Assembly: GCA_963844315.1 (NCBI GenBank) | Contig: CAWJOC010000024.1 | Span: 1 to 64,000, forward strand | Direction: 5' to 3' | Source: CAWAVN01 sp963844315 | Lineage (GTDB): Bacteria; Planctomycetota; Planctomycetia; Planctomycetales; Planctomycetaceae | DNA length: 64,000 nt | Shown here: positions 1-8,574 of the stretch, piece after piece | Layout of the letters: each line of letters opens with the position of its first letter | Position numbering within the stretch: position 1 is the stretch's first letter | Notes under the pieces: generated by a model | Told to the model about the DNA's origin: nothing | The model's database searches: none | Seen by the model: the letters and a program-made list of their open reading frames with translations, nothing else | Position numbers and translations under genes: made by a program

Positions 1-429
1 TGTATTAAAGCCGCTATTCCGTTGATGATCTTCTTCCATAGTGGAATAGCGTGGGAGGTGTGGAAATTGATAGCCCCTTGGCTGTTACGTGCCGTGATAT
101 CTGCTTTCACAACCACTGCACTTGTTAGCCTTCCCAACGCAGCCTATTCCGCATTCGTCTGCTTTGACTCAGGGTGGGCCAGCGTTCCGTGCCTGTTATT
201 CTTCGTGGTAGTCGCTCCACTGCCCATCCTTGTAACCGCGCTCATCGATATCAATTTCCGCCGTGCCGATCTTCCCAAACACCAGATCCGCGATTGCAAT
301 TGGTTATTCCTGCCTGTCATTTGCGTTCAACTGCTGTTGATTGGATGGATATCGTGGTTCTTGTCGCAGGGAGCGTCGTTCACGGTTGATCATAATCAAA
401 TCGCCAACCTGGGCGGGAATTGGGAGTGA
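1..429 (+). CDS. Hypothetical multi-pass membrane protein, 5' end outside window
   Basis: The frame is open from the first base (reading C-I-K-A-A-I-P-L-M), so the start may lie upstream; internal TTG/ATG codons at 22 and 25 are alternatives. About 140 residues are visible. Three hydrophobic stretches can be seen, around LLRAVISAFTTTALVSL, VPCLLFFVVVAPLPILVTAL and WLFLPVICVQLLLIGWISWF, so the product probably sits in the inner membrane. I recognise no family. The last residues overlap a different frame that reads like an HTH protein, so the true 3' end may be disturbed by a frameshift near 400. Confidence 0.45.
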   Translation, partial: CIKAAIPLMIFFHSGIAWEVWKLIAPWLLRAVISAFTTTALVSLPNAAYSAFVCFDSGWASVPCLLFFVVVAPLPILVTALIDINFRRADLPKHQIRDCNWLFLPVICVQLLLIGWISWFLSQGASFTVDHNQIANLGGNWE

Positions 430-722
430 GCCATCATACTGCGAGTTCCGTGCGCGAGGATTTGGAGGCAACTGGGCAGATTGCCCGGTTGGATAAAACC
501 ATCGGAGCAGACGGCAAGGCCGACAACTTCCCCGAAGAAGCCCACGCCACCACCAACACTCATCACGACGTTCGGACAGCGATCGGCGGATTGAGAAGGC
601 GAAGGCGGTTGTGGAATCGGGGGATCAGTCCTCTCTTGGCCAGTCGTAACGGCGTGGTGGGCCGTTTGGTGATTCCCAAGATTCCTCTTCACGATTGTAA
701 AACAGATGCTTTGCGTGAATAA
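396..722 (+). pseudogene. Remnant of a ParB-like/HTH DNA-binding protein
   Basis: The reading frame from about 396 gives RELGVSHHTASSVREDLEA followed by TGQIARLDKTIGADGK. This resembles the helix-turn-helix segment of planctomycete and plasmid ParB-like proteins (a GVSH.TV..VR..LE.TGQI pattern followed by a G.DGK segment). The homologous part is short and a stop at 393-395 lies just upstream. After about 550 the frame stops looking coding, while another frame near 575-650 reads RIEKAKAVVESGDQS, so at least one more shift is likely. It is a fragment rather than a working gene. The assignment rests on motif memory only. Confidence 0.4.
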
Positions 723-746
723 ACGGCGGCGGGTCTCGAAGGAATT

Positions 747-1682
747 TCACGAAGGTTGCAACACAATCTGCCGGAACAGGAATCCGGGAAATGATTTGTT
801 CATTGGAGCCGCAGGCAACAATACCTGATGCAAATCATTGTTGGTTCGGACGGTTACGCCAATCGCGTAAATCAGCCCGCTGCTCCCATTCACCGCAATC
901 ATCTTCCCATCGTCAACCGACCCTCGATAATCTCCCGTAGTCGAAGAAATTGGCCGTATGGCGTTTCGCCATTCGTAAAAGTAATCCTGCAAATCGACCT
1001 TGGCTTCCGCGATTGGTTTTCCCCGGTTTTCGTCGAAGAACTTGCCAAGCACATCCTTTCCAACCCATAGGCCATTCGCGGACAAAGCATACGCGTACCC
1101 GACCAAACGAAACATTGTCAGGTGAGCAACCTTAAGCAGCCCCGCGATCATCGTCGGCGTGGAGTCTCGGTTGATGACGACGTGGGCCAATTCACCTTCA
1201 ATCTCGAATATCTCTTCCGGTGTTTTCTTAAAGACGATTTCCCGTGATTGGCCTTTGTCATCCGACATTGTAACAGGGGTGTGATTCGGGCCATGTCTTC
1301 CGCCTCTATTATCGTAGTATTCCCAATCTTGGCCGTTGACCTGAATCTTTGGCTGGAAAGCCCTGCTCAATTTGGGATCGAGGATGAGATCCGCCGTCGT
1401 TCGCGTTCGTGCGGTAACTGCGGTAATCATGTCAGCTTCGACAACAGAACCATAGAAATTATCTACGTCCGCCCGTTGTAGAACTTTGACATTCGAGGAT
1501 TTACCCAATCCCTCTGGAACGACATGCCCCAGGCAAAGATCTCCGGGTTCATCACGGTTTGTAACAGGACAGAGGAAATGCTCGAATGATTCCCCGCCGG
1601 TGGCGCGGCGGTAATCTTCAAGATGTTCCTGCAAATGAACCGCAAACCTGCCAGCCATTCCCCTCACTCCGAAAACCGCCAA
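747..1682 (-). CDS. HNH-endonuclease-like protein
   Basis: 311 residues in one intact frame. Near residue 37 it reads LCPVTNRDEPGDLCLGHVVP, then KVLQRADVDNFYGSVVEAD. A cysteine-containing turn followed by GHVVP is the pattern of HNH-type nuclease domains in which a histidine starts the metal site, and similar proteins are usually annotated as HNH endonuclease family. The rest (LILDPKLSRAFQPKIQVNG and an alpha/beta C-terminus) is not recognised. The start is TTG: a strong GGAGG lies 8 bases upstream (1691-1695 on the + strand) and no ATG is as well placed. It might act in DNA restriction or defence, but no partner gene confirms that. Confidence 0.55.
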   Translation of the reverse strand: MAVFGVRGMAGRFAVHLQEHLEDYRRATGGESFEHFLCPVTNRDEPGDLCLGHVVPEGLGKSSNVKVLQRADVDNFYGSVVEADMITAVTARTRTTADLILDPKLSRAFQPKIQVNGQDWEYYDNRGGRHGPNHTPVTMSDDKGQSREIVFKKTPEEIFEIEGELAHVVINRDSTPTMIAGLLKVAHLTMFRLVGYAYALSANGLWVGKDVLGKFFDENRGKPIAEAKVDLQDYFYEWRNAIRPISSTTGDYRGSVDDGKMIAVNGSSGLIYAIGVTVRTNNDLHQVLLPAAPMNKSFPGFLFRQIVLQPS

Positions 1683-1762
1683 AATATAAACCTCCGTCCA
1701 TTATGACATATTGATGCCAAGATTGGGTTCGGGGATTTGACGAATTTTCGAGTAACCCGGCG

Positions 1763-1976
1763 TCACCCCTCCGGCCTGCCAAGCTGAGCATCGGCGGCAG
1801 CATCGCACGCCCGCCGAATCCACTCCGACAGATCCGCTCCCGACAAATCCGCTGCTTTCCGGTATCGCTGATCCCGTTCGGGATTGAGAACCAGGTTGAT
1901 GCTACCGTCATTTTGGACTTGGCTTTGTAAGGCCGTCCCATTTTCTTCTTGGCGGTTTTCTGTTTTTTTTGCTCAT
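1763..1976 (-). CDS. Ribbon-helix-helix-like small regulator (frameshifted)
   Basis: Two frames together give a coherent product: a basic N-terminus (KKKMGRPYKAKSK) and then INLVLNPERDQRYRKAADLS with GADLSEWIRRACDAAADAQ, ending at TGA 1763-1765. A strand-like segment followed by two helices with LSEWIRRA is typical of ribbon-helix-helix (MetJ/Arc fold) transcription factors and antitoxins. At least one shift lies near 1910. Starting at the ATG at 1974-1976 also needs one extra A in the eight-A run at 1963-1970. It is divergent from the gene at 2089 and faces a palindromic promoter (2020-2056), which suggests autoregulation. No toxin partner is evident. Confidence 0.5.
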
Positions 1977-2019
1977 ACGTTAATTTTTGGAATTTTACAT
2001 AAGAAAGTCAATGGCGGAC

Positions 2020-2047
2020 TTGACCATACTTTATTATACATTATTAT
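2020..2047 (+). promoter_or_regulatory. Candidate sigma-70-type promoter
   Basis: TTGACC (2020-2025) and TATTAT (2042-2047) are 16 bases apart, upstream of the gene starting at 2089 and between it and the divergent ribbon-helix-helix gene. Confidence 0.45.
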
Positions 2048-2056
2048 GTAATAAAG
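2029..2056. promoter_or_regulatory. Palindromic operator candidate
   Basis: The left arm CTTTATTATACAT and right arm ATGTAATAAAG are inverted copies apart from a two-base insertion. The palindrome covers the -10 element of the promoter at 2020-2047 and sits next to a divergently transcribed ribbon-helix-helix gene, the usual geometry for a self-regulated operator. Confidence 0.45.
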
Positions 2057-2088
2057 TTTGATTGATGAAGTTTGAGGGAGAATCAGTC

Positions 2089-2486
2089 ATGCCGATGAAC
2101 GATGCCGCTTGCGACGTTTGGAGCCAGCAATTTGGCGAGGATGACTACGAAAGAGTCTTCGTTTGCCTCTTTCCAGCCGCTTTCTGCCGGTATCGGTGGC
2201 AAGATTACCTGTTTGAAAACCAAGTCGACGAATACCGCACGAATCCCGCTTCCACGGATGAAATTCTGATCGCAGCGGACTGGTTCGAGAAATGGAAGAA
2301 TGGAACACAGCGGAACTCATGCGGCTGGCCGTCGAATGGAACTTAGAGCCGCCGTCGCCGGAACTCAAGAAACTCGCCGAGGATATTCGCAACGAACGGA
2401 TCGGCCACTGGCGCTGGACTTTCAAGAGAATGGGAGATCAAGTCCGGCACGAAATCGAGCGCGTTTTCGCGAAATACCAAAGATAA
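2089..2486 (+). CDS. Hypothetical protein, probably one gene with a frameshift
   Basis: The ATG at 2089 follows GAGGGAG with about 8 bases spacing, so it is preferred over the ATG at 2065. The first frame reads MPMNDAACDVWSQQFGEDDY and runs to 2346. A second frame, best read from about 2292, continues as an acidic, helical segment (TAELMRLAVEWNLEPP, then IERVFAKYQR) and stops at 2486. The natural reading is one protein of about 130 residues with a shift near 2300. Two overlapping genes are possible. I do not recognise a family. It is the first of a rightward series (2089, 2533, 3039, 3513, 3814) of small genes separated by palindromes. Confidence 0.45.
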
Positions 2487-2491
2487 AACCG

Positions 2492-2510
2492 ATTGCTCAG
2501 ACTGAGCAAC
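2492..2510. repeat. Intergenic palindrome, copy 1
   Basis: ATTGCTCAG and CTGAGCAAC flank a single A. The core TTGCTCAG/CTGAGCAA is a perfect inverted repeat, and nearly the same sequence recurs in the next intergenic gap at 2987-3007. No T-run follows, so it is not a classical terminator. Confidence 0.7.
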
Positions 2511-2532
2511 ACAATTTCCAAAGGAACTCCCA

Positions 2533-2976
2533 ATGGCAAACCTGAGCTACCATCAACAGCAAATCGTGGAATTCGGCAAGAAACTGGCGGCGATTGATCC
2601 CGACAGTCCCGCCTTGAAACGTGCTCGATCATGGTGGAAAGCCGGTTGCTTCTCCCGCTACTCCAACGAGGATTTTGACGTGATGCAAAGTTTGCTTTCC
2701 GCTTTGCAAGGCGTCGCCAAAAACGGCATGGCCTTTGAGGACTGGCAAGAGGATGAAGGCTGTCCGATCCACGGCGAAGAATGCCAGGTTCAAAAATCCT
2801 ACGATTTTGGTTTGCAGGATGCCGAGGTTTTCGTTTTCTCCGGCTGCGGCTGTGCGGTGTGCGTTGAAAAGCCACTGGCTGGCGGACAAGGCACGCCGCG
2901 ATATTACAAGAGCTATGACGATGCGACTGGCGAGGCACTCCTGGCCATGCAAATCCACGCGGCGAAATGCCGCTGA
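2533..2976 (+). CDS. Hypothetical cysteine-containing protein
   Basis: 147 residues, intact, starting ATG 2533 after an AAGGAA ribosome-binding site. The N-terminal half is helical (YHQQQIVEFGKKLAAIDPDS, RARSWWKAG). The C-terminal half has CPIHGEEC and later GCGCAVCVEKP, which could form a small zinc or metal site. It has no signal peptide or membrane segment. No family is recognised. It belongs to the rightward small-gene series at 2089-4320, which has the look of plasmid- or phage-derived accessory genes, and palindromes bound it on both sides. Confidence 0.6.
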   Translation: MANLSYHQQQIVEFGKKLAAIDPDSPALKRARSWWKAGCFSRYSNEDFDVMQSLLSALQGVAKNGMAFEDWQEDEGCPIHGEECQVQKSYDFGLQDAEVFVFSGCGCAVCVEKPLAGGQGTPRYYKSYDDATGEALLAMQIHAAKCR

Positions 2977-2986
2977 CCGTTCCCGC

Positions 2987-3007
2987 CATTGCTCAGCCTG
3001 AGCAATG
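2987..3007. repeat. Intergenic palindrome, copy 2
   Basis: The arms CATTGCTCAG and CTGAGCAATG flank one C in a perfect 10-base inverted repeat. It is the same motif as 2492-2510, again placed just after one gene and before the next. Confidence 0.75.
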
Positions 3008-3038
3008 GTTTCCATTTCCCATTTTGGAGGATTGCGAG

Positions 3039-3430
3039 ATGACGACCGAAACCAAACCCGACTCCCGACGAACTGCAAGCCGACCTGGACCGATTCATCG
3101 GCGGTGGCGACGTGTTTCCGGCATTGGACGCGGCAGACTTCTTTACACCGAAGGAATCCAACATCTGGCGGAAAACGCCGGCGCATTATTGGCTCATCGA
3201 CGCCATGGCAGTCTATCAGCCGACGCGAGAAATCCGCAAGAACGACGGCTTCAAGCGTTCCAGCTTTGGCGGATTGCAGAGTTGCGGACCATTCCGCCGT
3301 TCTCGATTGCCGGGAGGATTCCGGTTGCCGGTCGGTTGTTCGGCAAGAGATCGAATACACGGATTTCCCTTTGGCGGAATTCGAGTGTTACTTGTGTTCC
3401 GGCGTTTTGATGCTGAAAAACGAATATTGA
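3039..3430 (+). pseudogene. DUF6876-like protein, disrupted by about six frameshifts
   Basis: Reading across frames recovers a clear family pattern: TPDELQADLDRFIGGGDV, then CFRHWTR, LLYTEGIQHLAENAGA, HYWLIDAMAVYQPTREIRKN, QAFQLWRIAEL, SAVLDCREDSGC and EIEYTDFPLAEFECYL, ending GVLMLKNEY at 3430. From memory this order (helix, YTEG..LAE, YWLIDA, W.L, TDFPL, EY end) is that of the DUF6876 family, of unknown function. ATG 3039 has GGAGG upstream. The residues between shifts fit the family with hardly any damage, so the shifts are recent or are sequence errors. I count about six indels in 390 bases, the densest in the window. Confidence 0.55.
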
Positions 3431-3438
3431 AAGAAAGC

Positions 3439-3470
3439 GGCCACGTCCTGACTGCAATCAGGTCGCGGCC
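3439..3470. repeat. Intergenic hairpin
   Basis: GGCCACGTCCTGA pairs with TCAGGTCGCGGCC across the short loop CTGCAA, with two mismatches. It lies directly after the DUF6876-like stop and before the gene at 3513. It may be an attenuator or mRNA-stability element; no T-run follows. Confidence 0.6.
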
Positions 3471-3512
3471 TTGTCCAATCCTTCCACGCGAGTTTTCAGA
3501 AAGGACAATTCC

Positions 3513-3741
3513 ATGATGACCAAAACCGAAACCGCTGGCAATCCCACGAAGCCGTCCCTTTGCAAGTCCAGCTTCGCCGGATCGAAGCCGCGATTTCCGC
3601 TCAGATCAAAACTGATCTATGTCTTGATGGACGAGGAAACGCGGATTGTTGATCGCATTCGTTCCGCACGTGCCGGCTTGTGAGGCCGAACTGGAATTGG
3701 CGAAAGTCCGCAAGGAACAATTGCACGCCGCCACGAAATAA
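3513..3741 (+). pseudogene. Small hypothetical protein, frameshifted
   Basis: ATG 3513 follows an AAGGA site at 3501-3505. Frame one gives MMTKTETAGNPTKP. A second frame reads QLRRIEAAISAQIKT, the first frame resumes as LIYVLMDEETRIVDRIRSAR, and a third gives ACEAELELAKVRKEQLHAAT before TAA 3739-3741. Together they make a helical protein of about 75 residues, so two or three single-base shifts are implied. No family is recognised. It is part of the same small-gene series as the DUF6876-like and ASCH-like genes. Confidence 0.35.
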
Positions 3742-3813
3742 CGCCGTCACCAACAATTGCAAACCATGCCGCAGGCGAGTTTTTCGCTTCGCAGCTTTCC
3801 AGGAATCACGACC

Positions 3814-4320
3814 ATGGCCAAAACGAAATCAACTCATGGGAAAGCCGGTCAAAGTCTCAGTCATCCGCCAACCGCACGCGGACGAAATCATTTTCGCGGA
3901 CAAGTTCGCGAGAATCGAACCTGGAACACGAACACCGAGGAGAGCTTTTCATTCACGCTTCGCGATGGGAGGCAATCGAGCCAGGAGAACGCGAGAATCA
4001 TCGGGAACCGGATTGATCGGCCACATCATCGGACGATGCACGCTAGCGGCCTGCGTTGCCGTGGAGGATCTGGACGAAATCCGCGATGCGATGTTCGACC
4101 GACATGAAACGGCGAGCGAAGCCAAACCCGTTGCCGAGCGATTACAGCCGCTCTTGGATCTCGCCATCGCGGAACAATGGGAAGCCGGCCAGTTTCAACC
4201 GGCATGCGACACGGCCCAATCTGTTTCATTCTCACCGACCGGCAACCACTGGCCGAGCCGGTTTCCGCTCTTGGAAAACTCAATGTGTGGACGTTCGAGC
4301 TTCCTGAAAACTTTTCTTGA
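3814..4320 (+). pseudogene. ASCH-domain protein, frameshifted
   Basis: ATG 3814 has AGGAA upstream. Across three frames the product reads VKVSVIRQPHADEIIFADKF, ENRTWNTNT, GELFIHASRWEAIEPGE, TGLIGHIIGRCTLAACVAV, EDLDEIRDAMFDRH, and ends GPICFILTDRQPLAEPV then LGKLNVWTFELPENFS, stop 4318-4320. The S-IRQPHAD.I start, the ENRTW turn, the HASRW strand, G.I.G and the final W... segment match the ASCH beta-barrel domain, which is often RNA-linked. About four shifts are required. Like its neighbours the residues themselves are well conserved, so sequence error is as likely as decay. It converges with the minus-strand gene ending near 4388. Confidence 0.5.
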
Positions 4321-4387
4321 GACAAGAACAGATTGCCGGAACAACACAGAAACGCCGTCGCGATGCACTTCGGACCGCGTTTTGTTG

Positions 4388-6741
4388 TTATTCGCTCCCG
4401 GGACCAGTGCCACCCGAAAACCAAGGTAGTTAGGTTTGCCGACTGGATTCCAGCCTCCGACTAAATGATTGGGCCGTATCGTCAGAGTCACACCAACTGC
4501 CACCCCGCACGACAGCCGATCCAAGAGGATCAAACACGACTTCGGGATCCGTTCCTCCGGGCAATGTCTGTTCACACCCATCCCGACACCATTCTCTGAC
4601 GTTCCCGTGCATATCGAAGAGATTCCAGGGATTCGGCCTCTTTTGCCCAACCCAATGCAGGCATGCTTGACCATTTAATTGAGCGTTTTCCTGATACCAC
4701 CCATACTCACCCAAGCGGGACTTTTCGTTGCCAAAACTAAACGCGGAAGTTGTCCCCGCCCGGCAAGCGTATTCCCATTGGGCCTCGGTGGGGAGAGTGA
4801 ATTTCCAACCGTTACGGGAATTCGTCCCGATTTACGCTCGCGAGTTGTGAGATTGTCGCAAAACATCATGGCATCGTTCCATTCCATAAAAGTAGCGGGG
4901 AAGTCCGGCCCTTTCGGCATATCCATTTCCTCATGCCAAGGAATGTTCCCCATCACTTGCTGCCATTGACTCTGCGTTACCTCGTAATGTCCAATCCAAA
5001 ACCCTTTAGACAGAGTAACCTGAACTTGTCTTTCATAGTCCATGATTTCTTGTTCGCTGTTTGGATTCCCCATCGTGAATGTCCCCTTTGGACACCAGCA
5101 GAAAACCATGTTGAGACTGTTTGTCCATTTTTCTCCGGCCTGTTTCCCTGCAAGGGCGTTTGGATTCGGGATGGCGGTAGGAGCGGGGTTAAACAGTCGC
5201 AGATTCTCAAGCGTGAGTTTTTCGTCCTGCCGGACAAGGTGAAGGACTTCCCCATCATCCAGCACCCGACGGGATGCACAAACTTCTTCATCGCTTGGGA
5301 AATGCCAAATGATTCTCTTCAATCCCCGATCAACGATTATCTTGCCGAAAAGTAGCCATTGCTCGCGTTTGGGGAACCACTGGATCGGTGCATAATTGAC
5401 AGTCCTCCAATCCGAAAACATTTCCTCCTCAAGCCGGTATTCGTAGCTATGCGATCCATCCTTCAGACTCCAAACGAGCAAGAACTCGCCGTGATATGAT
5501 TCTTCAAACAATCCCGCGATTTCACGACCATCGGGGGAGAACATCAGGACGTGACAGAGGGGAGCATAAATTCCCTTCTTAGGGACGATGGATTCACCCA
5601 CGAGTTCTCTTGTAGCCATATCATAGAATTGCAGCCTGGGACGCTCATCATTGAAACAATAGACAGCCGCGTAACGCCCACCAGGGCTGAAACTGAGTGA
5701 AGGAGACCAACACTCGTCGGACATGCGAAGTTCGCTACCCTTGTTCCCCGCTGGAAGCTTCCAAATCTGGTCTAGAGTGCCCCTCGGACTATTACATGCT
5801 ACAGTTGGAATTGATCCAGCAAAGTTAAACGGATAGATTCCAAGCCCGTCAGGGAGCGGCATCGTCGCCTTTTCGCGGCTAGCGAGAACATCCCACAGAA
5901 TCACGCCACGGGATTGACCACTTGGCATCGCAAATAACCGCCCATCGGCACTCAACGACTCTTTCCACCCCAAATCACGCAGTCCCGTGATCTGGCCAAT
6001 CTTTTGGCCACTCCGAATATCGTAAACCGCTCGGACATCACGAACAGTTTCATTGTGACCCATCGCAACAAATGGACTGGGATGTTTTGGCCAAAAATAT
6101 CTTTGCCCTTACTGATACCCTCTCTGATGTTTTCCCTCAGGCGGATGCGGTATTGATTAGGTGCGCTCGACCCAAGTGGCTTACCAGGATCGAATTCGAC
6201 ATTCCATCCGGCGGGCTTTGCAACTTCGGCTTCAAGGTCACGTTCAGCTGGATCTACTGGCTCGACATTGAATCTGGGATCTATATCACCCTTTGCTGCC
6301 TTGGCTTTTGCTGCGTTGAAATTCTTCTGCCATCTGCTCATTAACCGCACGAGGAACTCCACGACCGTTTGTGGAACGGGGCTTCTTCTCCGCGATGGGT
6401 TGCGCATTCTTCTGCGGTTGAGGCTGCTCTTGTTTTTGTGCTTCCGGCTGCGGCTTTCCCCACTGTTTTTCTTTTGGCTCCGGCTTTCGCCTCGCCCCGC
6501 TTGGCGATTACAAGCTCCTGCGGCAAATTGGCGGAGTCTCGTTTGGCACTCCGTCGAGGTTTAATAGGATTCTCATTTGATTTCGCTGCGGCGGTTTGGT
6601 CGTCCGCCATGCGTTAGAAACCTTTTCAAAGGCGATTAGCCCAAGAATGGCCACGCAGGCGATGGAGGCGACCACGATGGAGACGACGAGTACCTTCCGC
6701 GAAGGGTCGGATTGGCCGGTGTTCCGATCCCATTTTCCCAT
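4388..6741 (-). CDS. Membrane-anchored beta-propeller protein with C-terminal FGE-sulfatase fold (frameshifted)
   Basis: The reconstructed product is about 780 residues. It starts at ATG 6741 with an anchor (VLVVSIVVASIACVAILGLI), followed by a charged Pro/Gln/Lys-rich linker (EPKEKQWGKPQPEAQKQEQ). A WD40/PD40-like region follows (SLSADGRLFAMPSG, SFSPGGRYAAVY, MFSPDGREIAGL). The C-terminus has MVFCWCPKGTFTMG, HYEVTQSQWQQVMGN, NLFDMHGNVREWCRDG and VVRGGSW, ending GFRVALVPG near 4388, which is the formylglycine-generating-enzyme fold. Shifts lie near 6585, 6480, 6300, 6070, 4800 and 4430. The RGGSW segment carries only one cysteine and not the second active-site cysteine of true FGE, so sulfatase activation is doubtful; many family members are non-catalytic. 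Confidence 0.6.
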
Positions 6742-7109
6742 CTCCCCTCAAAAGAACTTCGATGCAGTATGGACGGAAGAAATCCTCACATCTTTAACGG
6801 CAGTAATCAAGCACGGGATTGCAAAATGGTGCATTGCTCGACGTGAGGGGTGTATTTCGCTTTGCCTTCGCGGTTGGCGATGGATTGGATGCCAAGATCA
6901 ATCTGGGTTTCGCCTTCACGCAAGCCGTGGACGGCACGCGGGCGACGTGCCGAGGCGTTGCGCGGGATTGCGGGAATGGATGGAGTAGCTGAGCGGTTCG
7001 CGATATTAAATTCCAAAAGACGAGAGTTGCGATTCTACGAACATGGCGACTCTCGATTCTACTGGACGGCAAATAGTCCGGCTTTTTCGCTGGCCAAAGC
7101 TAGACCATG
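6742..7109. other. No supported gene
   Basis: This gap between two leftward genes has only short frames. A minus-strand frame at 6807-7016 (starting MEFNIANRSATPSIPAIPRN) has a plausible protein-like ending but no ribosome-binding site or recognised family. Confidence 0.4.
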
Positions 7110-8194
7110 TTAGTTGGTTTTTGTCATAATTGCCATCGGCACTGGCGGAGAGGCATCATCCGCAATTAACCCCTGGGTTCCAGGGCGAAAAACTTGATTA
7201 AGAATGATCGACATATCATCTCCATCAATGCCCGGTTTTCCCTTCAAGACATTGCCTTGCCCTGTCAGAAGCGAAAGGTAAGTCTTAATCATCACGGATC
7301 GTTCTTTAGCATCCGACCACAAATGGAGTTGCTGAAAAAGAACCCTCGCAATGATGCGAAGAACCCAAAAAAGTGCTACTGCAACCACAAGGACAGGAAA
7401 GGTAATTGCGAAGGAGTGGTAGGGCGTCGTTGCTTCTTTTAATTCATTCCGCGTGCAAATACTGAACGCAACTGTTCCCCAAGCACCAAACCAATTGTGA
7501 GAGCAAACAATAAAGAAAGCCCAATCGAGCCACATCGATGCACCCGGCGCTTTTCATCCCAATAACGGATTGGCTCTTCGAGTTTGCGGATTGCAGTGAA
7601 GTTCGCTTCGAGTGTTGTGAACTTTGCATGGAGTTCTGTGTATTCAGCGTCCAATCTCGCGACTTTGGCTTTATAGTCTGAGTACATTTCGACGGCTAAT
7701 TTCCCATCCCACTGGGTAGGGATGCGCTCATAATGTATGAGGCATAACATTGCTCCCATTACATCCGTGACTTTTCCATCATCCGGAAATTGAGGGTTCT
7801 GAAATCGCAGCAAGGTAAAGTATGCAGCCGAAGTAGCTTGGTTCCCCCGGTAGTCTTTGCGAATCCTCTGCATGAATGCCCCCGTTGGGGATTCTGCCGA
7901 TGGGACGTATCTATTGAAAGTTGCTTCGACTTCCCGCTTCAAAACCTCAACTTTATCATCAGCCGCGTTCTTCAGGCGATTAAGTTCCCCTGTGATTTTT
8001 TTGAACTGTTCATCCCCAATGTTGTACGCTGATTGACCGATCTGGTTTCCCTTTATCCCGTTAAAGTTTTCGCTGAAGATTGTGTACTCATTTTCAATCC
8101 ACTTTTCAAACTCCCCAAGATTGTAGAACTCGATTGCTCCAATGGGATCAGGGAGCCTCACAACCAACCACAACAGCTTCTTTGTCTCGCTCAT
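7110..8194 (-). CDS. DUF6161-like coiled-coil membrane protein (one frameshift)
   Basis: Two overlapping frames make one protein of about 360 residues from ATG 8194. The N-terminal part is soluble (FYNLGEFEKWIENEYTIFSE), followed by coiled-coil segments (KKITGELNRLKNAADDKVEV; EYTELHAKFTTLEANFTAIR). Two membrane spans follow (GLSLLFALTIGLVLG and SFAITFPVLVVAVALFWVL). The tail reads HLWSDAKERSVMIKTYLSLL, then IILNQVFRPGTQGLIADDAS. The motif D(A)xER..M..TYL.LL followed by FRP..G is what I recall for DUF6161, whose function is unknown. The shift is near 7490. Its neighbour at 8575-9800 is also a membrane protein on the same strand. Confidence 0.55.
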
Positions 8195-8574
8195 CAAAAC
8201 GGCCCAATTATAACGGTAATTTTCGTTCCCACCCCATCCCCACTTGCGGGGAAGAATCTACACAAATCCACCCTATCAGTTTGCCAGAAAAAGGCATGAT
8301 ATTCAACGACGGATTTAAGATGAATTAGGGCGAGTCTGGATTTCGCGAGATTCAAACTCCAATGAGATCCAACCGTTTTGCCGACTCTTCCGCCCCTCGG
8401 CAGCCTTCACCACCGTCCCCCATCGCACGCCCAGCACGGCTTCAATCAATCCGGTTAACTTCCCAATGCAAAGCGCCGTCGCGACTTATAACGTCGCAGA
8501 GTCTTTTGTTGGCCCTTCCGAGAGGTTATCACATCCAAGGGAAAAGTTTAGTCCCCAATGGAGGCCAGTGTATC
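8195..8574. other. No supported gene
   Basis: A gap of 380 bases between two leftward membrane-protein genes. The frames inside are short and have no ribosome-binding sites or recognisable motifs. Part of it may be the 5' leader of the DUF6161-like gene. Confidence 0.4.

Noticed and set aside
4388..6741. A true formylglycine-generating enzyme serving the sulfatase at 63055
   Set aside because: Only one of the two expected active-site cysteines is present, and the genes are 57 kb apart.
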